Source: Candidatus Magasanikbacteria bacterium CG_4_10_14_0_2_um_filter_41_10 | GTDB lineage: Bacteria; Patescibacteriota; Patescibacteriia; Magasanikbacterales; UBA922 | Assembly (NCBI GenBank): GCA_002792995.1 | Contig: PFPJ01000063.1 | Coordinates: 1 to 5,001, forward strand | DNA: 5,001 bases | Direction: 5' to 3' | Shown here: in pieces, positions 1 to 5,001 of the stretch | Layout: each line of letters opens with the position of its first letter | How positions within the stretch are numbered: the first letter of the stretch is position 1 | The notes under the pieces: generated by a model | Databases searched by the model: none | Seen by the model: only the letters and a program-made list of their open reading frames with translations | Told to the model about the DNA's origin: nothing | Made by a program: the position numbers and the translations under genes

Positions 1-14
1 AAGGCTGTTTTTTT
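1..14 (+). terminator. Possible 3' half of an upstream Rho-independent terminator
   Basis: The window opens with AAGGCTG followed directly by seven T residues, which looks like the right arm and U-tract of an intrinsic terminator whose left arm lies outside the window. It would end a gene to the left and isolate the promoter that follows. The hairpin itself cannot be confirmed because the other arm is not visible. Confidence 0.3.
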
Positions 15-39
15 ATTTCAAAAAAAAGTCTGTCACTAC

Positions 40-68
40 TTGCACAAAACCCACATTTCCACTATAAT
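40..68 (+). promoter_or_regulatory. Sigma-70-type promoter for the MBL-fold gene and probably gyrA
   Basis: A perfect -10 hexamer TATAAT lies at 63-68. It is preceded at the ideal 17-base spacing by TTGCAC at 40-45, which matches only the TTG of the -35 consensus. An A8 tract at 20-27 lies where an UP element could compensate for the weak -35 box. Transcription would start near 75, leaving a leader of about 25 bases before the ATG at 100. There is no comparably good promoter closer to the next two genes, so this one may drive all three. The -10 box is embedded in a palindrome, described separately. Confidence 0.65.
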
Positions 69-72
69 AGTG
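60..72. promoter_or_regulatory. Palindrome over the -10 box, possible operator
   Basis: CACTAT (60-65) and ATAGTG (67-72) form a perfect 6-bp inverted repeat around a single central A at 66, completely covering the -10 hexamer. The half-site core CACTA recurs in direct orientation at 34-38, 74-78 and 96-100, the last overlapping the start codon. The longer word TGTCACTA occurs at 31-38 and again exactly 40 bases later at 71-78. Repeats arranged around a promoter like this suggest a repressor site. Part of the symmetry is contributed by TATAAT itself, so this remains an inference. Confidence 0.35.
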
Positions 73-99
73 TCACTATTTTTCTGATTTTGAATCACT

Positions 100-714
100 A
101 TGCATATCTCTTGGCTCGGCAATTCTGCAATCAAAATCCAAACAAAACCACTCGATGAAGACGTGGTCGTCGTCATCGACCCATACAAGCCTGACACAGG
201 AAACTTTCCTCGAAGCATCTCTCCTCAGATAGGTCTCTATACTCGAGGCGAAGAAGGTTCTGTTACTCTCTCTGGCGATCCTTTCGTCCTTACGACGCCT
301 GGTGAATGTGAAACAAAAGGTGTGCTGGTAACAGCAGTGCAAGGACATGAGCCAGGGCAAATTTTTCTCCGTATCGATAGCGAATACCTCAAAATTGCTC
401 ATCTCGGCAATGCCTCAAAACAACTGACCAATGAGCAACTGGAAGTCCTTGGTGATGTGGATGTCCTCATCGTGCCAGTCGGAGGAAAAGGATGTTACAA
501 TGCAGAGGATGCAGTCAAAGCAGTCAATGCAGTAGAACCTCGCATCGTTATTCCTATGATGTTCCAAAGTGACATCGACCCCTCCGCAGATCCGGTTTCG
601 GCATTTGTGAAAGCGTATGGAGCAAAAGATGTTGTGGAAGAAGCAAAGACGATTGTCAAGAAAAAAGATCTTCCTCAAGAAGATACACGTGTTATCGTAC
701 TGACCAAAGAATAA
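100..714 (+). CDS. Degenerate UlaG-like metallo-beta-lactamase-fold protein, probable pseudoenzyme
   Basis: This 204-residue protein has the framework of the UlaG-like/Lactamase_B_3 branch of the MBL fold: an N-terminal MHISWLGNSAIKI strand, a DPY turn at 27-29, the PGECETKGV segment at 67-75 (usually PGEYE.KGV), HLGN at 101-104, VDVLIVPVGG at 120-129, EPRIVIPM at 146-153 and a KKKDLP tail near 187-193. The metal site is lost. Where HxHxDH is expected, after residue 44, the sequence is GLYTRGEEGS. HLGD has become HLGN, and IPMH has become IPMM. Hydrolase activity is therefore unlikely; a structural, binding or regulatory role is inferred. The frame is intact and codon use looks normal, so this is not a decaying gene. 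There is no signal peptide or membrane segment, so it should be cytoplasmic. The ATG at 100 is chosen because the fold's first strand starts there; no Shine-Dalgarno sequence precedes it. It is the first gene of the probable gyrA transcript. Confidence 0.82.
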   Translation: MHISWLGNSAIKIQTKPLDEDVVVVIDPYKPDTGNFPRSISPQIGLYTRGEEGSVTLSGDPFVLTTPGECETKGVLVTAVQGHEPGQIFLRIDSEYLKIAHLGNASKQLTNEQLEVLGDVDVLIVPVGGKGCYNAEDAVKAVNAVEPRIVIPMMFQSDIDPSADPVSAFVKAYGAKDVVEEAKTIVKKKDLPQEDTRVIVLTKE

Positions 715-728
715 GTACTGAACCTGTT

Positions 729-755
729 CATGTATGCACGACACGTGTATACATG
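729..755 (+). repeat. 12-bp inverted repeat (hairpin) between the MBL-fold and membrane-protein genes
   Basis: CATGTATGCACG (729-740) pairs with CGTGTATACATG (744-755) around a three-base ACA loop. All 12 pairs are Watson-Crick except one G-U (736 with 748). The hairpin fills about half of the 57-base gap after the stop at 712-714. It is followed by TTTCT, a poor U-tract, so it would be at best a leaky terminator or attenuator. It could instead be an mRNA-stability or processing element. The outer 7-bp arms (729-735 and 749-755) could also be read as a DNA operator dyad. Confidence 0.5.
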
Positions 756-761
756 TTTCTA

Positions 762-771
762 ACCGTACGGT
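762..771. repeat. 10-bp perfect palindrome abutting the next start codon
   Basis: ACCGTACGGT is perfectly self-complementary and ends on the base just before the ATG at 772. It occupies the place where a ribosome binding site would be expected, and no Shine-Dalgarno motif is present. It could be a protein-binding site or chance; as RNA it cannot form a hairpin without giving up central bases to a loop. Confidence 0.3.
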
Positions 772-1329
772 ATGAAAAACAACCAATCTTCAAAGACAAT
801 GCAAGGAAGATTGAAGCAAGATATTGATCAGACGATTGATGCGCTAGAAGCAAGTATCCGAGGAGGAGAGAATGCAACAGGGAAAAATCATGCATCATCC
901 GATGGACGACAAAAAAACAGAGTGCACCCAGCCACACGCATTGCTCAAGATTATCAAGGACACGTCGTCAAGCAACGCATCATCTGGGTGTCGGTCGGTG
1001 CCATCGTCCTCGCGATCATGGGCATGTGGGGATGGAATATGCGAACAGTATTTTACGATGCCTCTCGTGGCAAATATGATGTCGTGACGCCACTCAATTC
1101 TGTAGGCACCTATTTCAACGAAGCCATGCAAATCGCAGGGAAACAAGACGTACAAGCAGAAGAATCCGAACAGGCACGTCTCGATACTACACAGCAAGAT
1201 TTCAGTGAAACAACCAGCACACCAATTCATACTGTGGCTACATCCACACTCGACACCCTTGCCAATTCACTTGCAAATCATGTATCGTCTACACCGACGA
1301 GTACATCATTTACGACAACAACACCATAG
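772..1329 (+). CDS. Hypothetical single-pass membrane protein with Ser/Thr-rich tail
   Basis: I do not recognise this 185-residue protein. Residues 1-69 are polar and basic, with a short predicted helix around 10-30. Residues 70-90 form one clear hydrophobic segment (core WVSVGAIVLAIMGMWGW). Residues 91-140 are mixed, and 146-185 are low-complexity and rich in Thr and Ser, ending TTTTP. With KQR just before the membrane segment, the positive-inside rule suggests an N-terminus in the cytoplasm and the Ser/Thr tail outside, like a wall- or periplasm-spanning stalk. There is no cleavable signal peptide, lipobox or sortase motif. The ATG at 772 is the first in frame after the intergenic hairpin; Met10 is an alternative start. 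The stop TAG lies two bases before gyrA, so the two genes are probably co-transcribed and may be translationally coupled. A link to gyrase function is not shown by the sequence. Confidence 0.72.
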   Translation: MKNNQSSKTMQGRLKQDIDQTIDALEASIRGGENATGKNHASSDGRQKNRVHPATRIAQDYQGHVVKQRIIWVSVGAIVLAIMGMWGWNMRTVFYDASRGKYDVVTPLNSVGTYFNEAMQIAGKQDVQAEESEQARLDTTQQDFSETTSTPIHTVATSTLDTLANSLANHVSSTPTSTSFTTTTP

Positions 1330-1331
1330 CT

Positions 1332-3863
1332 ATGCAGAAAAAGAAAATGATACAACCTACAGAAAAAAGAAACCCTGCGAATGCACCGCTAAATATCGGT
1401 CGCATCGAACCGATCCAACTTGTCGATGAGATGCAAACATCGTATCTTGATTATGCGATGAGTGTCATCGTGTCTCGTGCACTTCCAGATGTTCGCGATG
1501 GATTGAAACCAGTACATCGTCGTATTTTGTATGCGATGTGGAAAATTGGTCTCAGACACAATACAAAATTTCGAAAATCTGCCCACGTCGTCGGTGAAGT
1601 GATGGCAAAATATCACCCGCATGGTGATTCGGCAATTTACGACTCTCTTGTCCGCATGGCACAAGATTTTAGCATGAGAGACCCGCTCGTATTTGGACAA
1701 GGAAACTTTGGTTCCATGGATGGTGACAATGCCGCTGCCATGCGTTATACCGAAGCAAAACTCCAAAAAATTGCTGAAGAGCTCCTGTTTGATATAGAAA
1801 AAGAAACAGTTGATTTCACTCCCACCTACGATTCTTCCAACAAAGAACCTCGCGTTCTCCCAGGAAAATTGCCAAACTTGCTCCTCAACGGAAGCATGGG
1901 TATCGCCGTCGGTATGGCTACCAATATTCCTCCACACAATCTCACAGAGCTGTGTGAAGGAACAATCCACCTCATCGAAAATCCGACGGCAACAGTGGAA
2001 GACCTTCACGAATTTATCAAAGGGCCTGACTTCCCTACTGGAGGTATCATCTATAGCAAACCAGACATTCTTTCTGCGTATTCCACTGGCCGTGGTGGTA
2101 TTGTGATTCGTGCAAAAACAGATATTTCAGAAGGAAAACTAGGCACACACAAAATCGTAGTGACGGAAGTGCCATACCAAGTGAACAAATCAAAGTTGAT
2201 TGAAAAAATTGCAACCTTGGTACAGGAAAAGAAAATCGAGGGTATCAAAGATCTTCGTGATGAATCCAACAAAGACGGCGTCCGTATTGTGATAGAAATG
2301 AAAAAAGATGCATATCCAAAGAAAGTCCTCAACAAATTGTTCAAACTAACAGAACTCCAAACGACTTTTCACGTCAACATGATTGCACTTGTTGATGGTA
2401 TCCAACCCCGACTTTTGAATATAAAAACTGTTCTCGAAGAATATATCAAACATCGAGAAGTCGTTATTCGACGTCGAACACAATTTGATCTCAACAAAGC
2501 AAAAGATCGTGCTCATATTCTCGAAGGATTGAAAATGGCGCTCGATAAAATCGACCAAATCATCAACACCATCAGAAAATCAAAAGACAAAGATGAAGCA
2601 AAGATCAACTTGATGAAGCAGTTCAAATTTAGTGAACGCCAAACCGTTGCTATTCTCGAAATGAGGTTGCAACAGCTCGCAAATCTTGAACGAAAGAAAA
2701 TAGAAGATGAACTCAAAGAAAAAATGACGCTTATCAAAGAACTCGAAGCACTCCTCGCCAGTGAAAAAAGAATTTTGGGAGTGGTCAAAACAGAACTCCA
2801 AGAAATTCAAACACAATTTGGCAGTGAACGAAAAACACAAATTATTCCACACGGTGTCAAAGAATTTAAAATGGAAGATCTCGTCGCCAACGAATCAACC
2901 ATTATCATGGCAACACAAGATGGCTACATCAAACGTATGCCAGCAGATACATTCAAGACACAAGGAAGAGGTGGCAAAGGTGTCATCGGACTCACAACAA
3001 AGGAAGAAGATGTTATCGAGCACTTGATAGCGACCAATACACATGACAATCTTCTCTTCTTTACGACACGTGGTCGTGTCTTCCAGCTTCGTGCATACGA
3101 TGTACCACAAGCAACGAGAACCGCCAAAGGACAGGCTCTCGTCAACTTCCTCCAGCTCGCACCAAATGAAAATGTATCCGTCATTCTTTCTATGGATGAT
3201 GTGAGCAAATACAAAAACCTCATCATGGTGACAAACAAAGGAACAATCAAAAAGTCTGCTCTTGAAGACTTCAAAAAAGTTCGTGCATCTGGTCTCATCG
3301 CGCTCAAGCTTGCAGAAGATGATATGCTCGAATGGATTCGTCCATCGAGCGGAAAAGACGACATCATCATTGCAACGAGTCAGGGGCAAGCCATCCGTTT
3401 CAAAGAAAGTGGTCTCAGACCAATGGGACGTACGGCAAAAGGTGTTCGTGGCATGAAGCTCAAATCAAATGATACGATTGTAGGTATGGATGTGGTTTCT
3501 CCAGAATTGGTCAAACACAAAGTACTCGAGATGCTCGTTATTTCGGAAAATGGTCTTGGAAAAAAAACAGAACTCAATGAATACAAAGTCCAAGGTCGTG
3601 GAGGAAGCGGTATCAAGACTATGGCAGTGACCGCAAAGACAGGGCCAATCATCGGCATGCGTGTAATCAACAACACAGAAGATCAGGACGTGCTCTTGAT
3701 CTCCAAAAAGGGACAAGTTGTCCGCGTACCTCTCAAATCAGTATCAACACTTGGCAGAGCAACACAAGGTGTCCGCATCATGCGATTCAAAGCAGATGGA
3801 GATACCGTTGTAGGCATGGCGCTCTTGTTTGGAGAGGAAGAAGAGGAAACTCCGACTGAATAA
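1332..3863 (+). CDS. gyrA: DNA gyrase subunit A
   Basis: GyrA is the DNA-breaking subunit of the A2B2 type IIA topoisomerase that introduces negative supercoils using ATP hydrolysed by GyrB. At 843 residues it is full length. The N-terminal winged-helix/breakage domain carries SYLDYAMSVIVSRALPDVRD from residue 37. The catalytic tyrosine is Y139 in AAMRYTEAKL, next to R138; I191 matches the intercalating Ile174 of E. coli. The quinolone-determining region YHPHGDSAIYD has S100 and D104, equivalent to E. coli S83 and D87, the drug-sensitive type. Tower and coiled-coil regions span about 340-500. The C-terminal domain from about 522 shows six beta-pinwheel blades. Its GyrA box is QGRGGKG at 544-550, and a similar QGRGGSG lies at 754-760. 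This box favours GyrA over ParC. The protein ends in an acidic tail (GEEEEE). The ATG at 1332 lies two bases after the preceding stop; Met6 (ATG at 1347) is an equally possible start, since residues 1-20 are not conserved and neither has a Shine-Dalgarno sequence. gyrB is not in the window. Confidence 0.97.
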   Translation: MQKKKMIQPTEKRNPANAPLNIGRIEPIQLVDEMQTSYLDYAMSVIVSRALPDVRDGLKPVHRRILYAMWKIGLRHNTKFRKSAHVVGEVMAKYHPHGDSAIYDSLVRMAQDFSMRDPLVFGQGNFGSMDGDNAAAMRYTEAKLQKIAEELLFDIEKETVDFTPTYDSSNKEPRVLPGKLPNLLLNGSMGIAVGMATNIPPHNLTELCEGTIHLIENPTATVEDLHEFIKGPDFPTGGIIYSKPDILSAYSTGRGGIVIRAKTDISEGKLGTHKIVVTEVPYQVNKSKLIEKIATLVQEKKIEGIKDLRDESNKDGVRIVIEMKKDAYPKKVLNKLFKLTELQTTFHVNMIALVDGIQPRLLNIKTVLEEYIKHREVVIRRRTQFDLNKAKDRAHILEGLKMALDKIDQIINTIRKSKDKDEAKINLMKQFKFSERQTVAILEMRLQQLANLERKKIEDELKEKMTLIKELEALLASEKRILGVVKTELQEIQTQFGSERKTQIIPHGVKEFKMEDLVANESTIIMATQDGYIKRMPADTFKTQGRGGKGVIGLTTKEEDVIEHLIATNTHDNLLFFTTRGRVFQLRAYDVPQATRTAKGQALVNFLQLAPNENVSVILSMDDVSKYKNLIMVTNKGTIKKSALEDFKKVRASGLIALKLAEDDMLEWIRPSSGKDDIIIATSQGQAIRFKESGLRPMGRTAKGVRGMKLKSNDTIVGMDVVSPELVKHKVLEMLVISENGLGKKTELNEYKVQGRGGSGIKTMAVTAKTGPIIGMRVINNTEDQDVLLISKKGQVVRVPLKSVSTLGRATQGVRIMRFKADGDTVVGMALLFGEEEEETPTE

Positions 3864-3884
3864 CATTCAAAACCCATACGTCAA

Positions 3885-3912
3885 AAAAACCATCCCAATC
3901 AGGATGGTTTTT
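3885..3912. terminator. Bidirectional Rho-independent terminator between gyrA and ruvA
   Basis: An 11-bp perfect stem (3885-3895 with 3902-3912, core ACCATCC/GGATGGT) closes a six-base CAATCA loop. On the + strand the right arm ends in five T residues (3908-3912), followed by ATTT. On the - strand the A7 run at 3883-3889 supplies the U-tract. It lies 21 bases after the gyrA stop and 19 bases from the ruvA stop, so one hairpin serves both convergent genes. Confidence 0.9.
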
Positions 3913-3931
3913 ATTTCTGTATAGAATACCT

Positions 3932-4516
3932 TTATCTCGATAATGCTTGCAGTGCATCACGCAACAATTGCTCTGTCGACTTTCCATCCGCATCACACGC
4001 CAGTGCAGCAGAACGTGCATCATCTTTTGCATATCCCATAGAGATAAGTCCATCGATAACATCTTCAAGGACATCCCCGCCAACGGTCTGTCGGGCATCA
4101 CTAGATCCTGTGCGTTTTTGCAATTTTGATTTCAACTCTACTACCATGCGTTCTGCCGTCTTCTTTCCTATTCCTTGCACAGCAGAAAGATATTTTGCAT
4201 CAGCACGAAGGATAGCATCTTCAATATCATGGATAGACCCAATAGCGAGAATATTCATCGCACTTTTTGGGCCAACACCAGAGACAGAAAGAAGAATAGA
4301 AAAAAAAGATTTCTCTTCTTTTGTCCGAAAGCCGTACAGATCCATTGCATTTTCTGATACCTTCATATGTGTATAAAACTCGACTGTTTGCCCAACAGAA
4401 AGTTCTGACGCGTGTACACCAGTCAACGTGATGTCATACCCAACACCACCACTTGTGAGGAGAATAATGGCACTATGTTCTTTTGCGTAAATAGTTCCGG
4501 TGAGGTAGGAAATCAT
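3932..4516 (-). CDS. ruvA: Holliday junction branch migration complex subunit RuvA
   Basis: RuvA binds four-way DNA junctions as a tetramer, recruits the RuvB motor for branch migration, and helps position RuvC for resolution. The 194-residue length is normal for the family. Domain I (about 1-63) is the OB fold, with MISYLTGTI, GGVGYDI at 23-29 and DLYGF at 59-63. Domain II (about 64-140) has both helix-hairpin-helix motifs, SGVGPKSA at 79-86 and QGIGKKTAERMVVELK at 114-129. After a linker, domain III (about 148-194), the RuvB-contacting UBA-like helices, shows the VIDGLISMGY signature at 153-162. The acidic pin that separates strands at the crossover is E55-N56 here instead of E55-D56 as in E. 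coli. The ATG matches the conserved family N-terminus (MI...L.G). It starts 10 bases after the stop of the upstream gene and is probably co-transcribed with it; no good Shine-Dalgarno is seen. ruvB and ruvC are not in the window. Confidence 0.96.
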   Translation of the reverse strand: MISYLTGTIYAKEHSAIILLTSGGVGYDITLTGVHASELSVGQTVEFYTHMKVSENAMDLYGFRTKEEKSFFSILLSVSGVGPKSAMNILAIGSIHDIEDAILRADAKYLSAVQGIGKKTAERMVVELKSKLQKRTGSSDARQTVGGDVLEDVIDGLISMGYAKDDARSAALACDADGKSTEQLLRDALQALSR

Positions 4517-4526
4517 AAATATACTA

Positions 4527-5001
4527 TTAAAGCCCTAATTCTGTTTTTTTATGGTCAAGAAGCCTAGAAAGCTCGTTCCTTATCTCTGAGGGAAGAGTTC
4601 GCAATACATGAATTGCTGCAGAAGCGTCATCAATATCATCCTCAGTCGTAGCATTTTCCAACATGACAAACACTTGCACCGCTTGTATAAGCATTTCTTC
4701 TTTGCCCCTTTTATTGAGGACATCCAAAGCAAATGTTTTGAATGTATCTTTATCAATTACTTCACTTTCCATCTTGGCTGTTTGTTGAGTAGGCTCTTCT
4801 GACGATTCTGAACTATACCCCATACCACGCATCATCTCATTTGTTAAATCATCTCTTTCTTGTGCGATATGATCTAATTTTTCTTGAATGATTTCCAAAC
4901 ATTCATCAAAAATAGTATCTTCTTCCTGCGTCAATTCAATTGCATCACTCTTGGCATACTGCAATGCATTTTTATACGCATATAGCGTCGCTTCTTTCGA
5001 A
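4527..5001 (-). CDS. Unrecognised acidic, helical protein (5' end outside the window)
   Basis: The frame is open from the right edge (first full codon at 4998-5000) to a TAA at 4527-4529, giving 157 visible residues. A TTG at 4962-4964 could be called a start, but the frame continues upstream with similar composition (SKEATLYAYKNA) and contains no earlier ATG, so the real start is probably beyond the window. I do not recognise the family. The visible part has an acidic, charged helical region (about 13-55), a Ser/Glu/Gln-rich linker (about 63-79, SSESSEEPTQQT) and a second helical region (about 80-152) with VIDKDTFKTFALDVLNKRG near its start. There is no membrane segment, Cys-rich site or nucleotide-binding motif. 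It lies 10 bases upstream of ruvA on the same strand, so the two are probably co-transcribed. By eye it is more AT-rich than gyrA. The protein is probably cytoplasmic; its function is unknown. Confidence 0.75.
   Translation of the reverse strand, partial: SKEATLYAYKNALQYAKSDAIELTQEEDTIFDECLEIIQEKLDHIAQERDDLTNEMMRGMGYSSESSEEPTQQTAKMESEVIDKDTFKTFALDVLNKRGKEEMLIQAVQVFVMLENATTEDDIDDASAAIHVLRTLPSEIRNELSRLLDHKKTELGL

Noticed and set aside
895..1230. A 111-residue - strand open frame across the membrane-protein gene
   Set aside because: Cys- and His-rich shadow translation with no family likeness. The + strand frame has a coherent membrane segment and fits the operon spacing.
1389..2009. A 206-residue open frame on the - strand inside gyrA
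   Set aside because: It lies wholly antisense to a highly conserved stretch of GyrA, its translation is Cys/His/Phe-rich with no recognisable domain, and it is explained as a shadow frame. The other long antisense frames inside gyrA (2895-3389, 2924-3370) are rejected for the same reason.
1332..3863. ParC (topoisomerase IV subunit A) instead of GyrA
   Set aside because: The C-terminal domain has six blades and a GyrA-box motif, and the N-terminal motifs match GyrA best. ParC usually has fewer or degenerate blades and lacks the box.
4544..4550. A7 run on the - strand near the end of the unknown gene as a slippage site
   Set aside because: An extra A would shift the frame to end at a TGA overlapping the ruvA ATG, which is curious. 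However, it is only a few codons from the normal stop, A7-A8 runs also occur inside gyrA (3560-3567), and nothing else supports programmed slippage.
4553..4558. TTGACC on the - strand as a -35 box for a private ruvA promoter
   Set aside because: It matches five of six consensus bases, but no acceptable -10 box lies 16-18 bases downstream, and it falls within the coding end of the upstream gene.
1..5001. Alternative genetic code with UGA read as glycine
   Set aside because: Conserved glycines in GyrA and RuvA fall on GGN codons and no in-frame TGA interrupts any of the five genes, so the standard bacterial code fits.
1..5001. Defence system, mobile element, CRISPR array, tRNA or rRNA
   Set aside because: No repeat-spacer pattern, transposase, terminal inverted repeats, cloverleaf or rRNA-like sequence was seen. 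The coding content is mostly core genes with short gaps.

Overview
The window is about 5 kb of ordinary bacterial chromosome. It holds two gene groups that converge on a shared terminator. On the + strand, in order, are a degenerate metallo-beta-lactamase-fold protein, a small single-pass membrane protein and DNA gyrase subunit A (gyrA). On the - strand an unrecognised acidic helical protein, cut by the right edge of the window, is followed by the Holliday-junction protein ruvA. I see no mobile element, CRISPR array, tRNA or rRNA gene, and no sign of recent transfer.

The organism is most likely a Candidate Phyla Radiation (Patescibacteria) member, probably of the Parcubacteria group. This is inference from protein style: the GyrA N-terminal half resembles sequences I associate with that group, the UlaG-like protein has lost its metal ligands (as I recall for relatives there), and no start codon has a clear Shine-Dalgarno sequence. 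The visible stops are TAA (four) and TAG (one). The long gyrA frame is never broken by TGA, which argues against the UGA=Gly code of Gracilibacteria/Absconditabacteria.

Layout. 1-99: probable tail of an upstream terminator, then a promoter with a perfect TATAAT and an overlapping palindrome. 100-714: MBL-fold pseudoenzyme. 715-771: a 57-base gap with a 12-bp hairpin and a 10-bp palindrome. 772-1329: membrane protein with a Ser/Thr-rich tail. 1332-3863: gyrA, starting two bases after the preceding stop. 3864-3931: bidirectional Rho-independent terminator. 3932-4516 (-): ruvA. 4527-5001 (-): 3' part of an unknown gene ending 10 bases before ruvA.

Functionally, gyrA (negative supercoiling) and ruvA (branch migration with RuvB) are core DNA-topology and recombination genes. 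The two small genes ahead of gyrA are probably co-transcribed with it, but their roles cannot be read from the sequence. I found no clear novel system. The points most worth a second look are the ligand-less MBL protein, its palindrome-embedded promoter, and the membrane protein tightly linked to gyrA.
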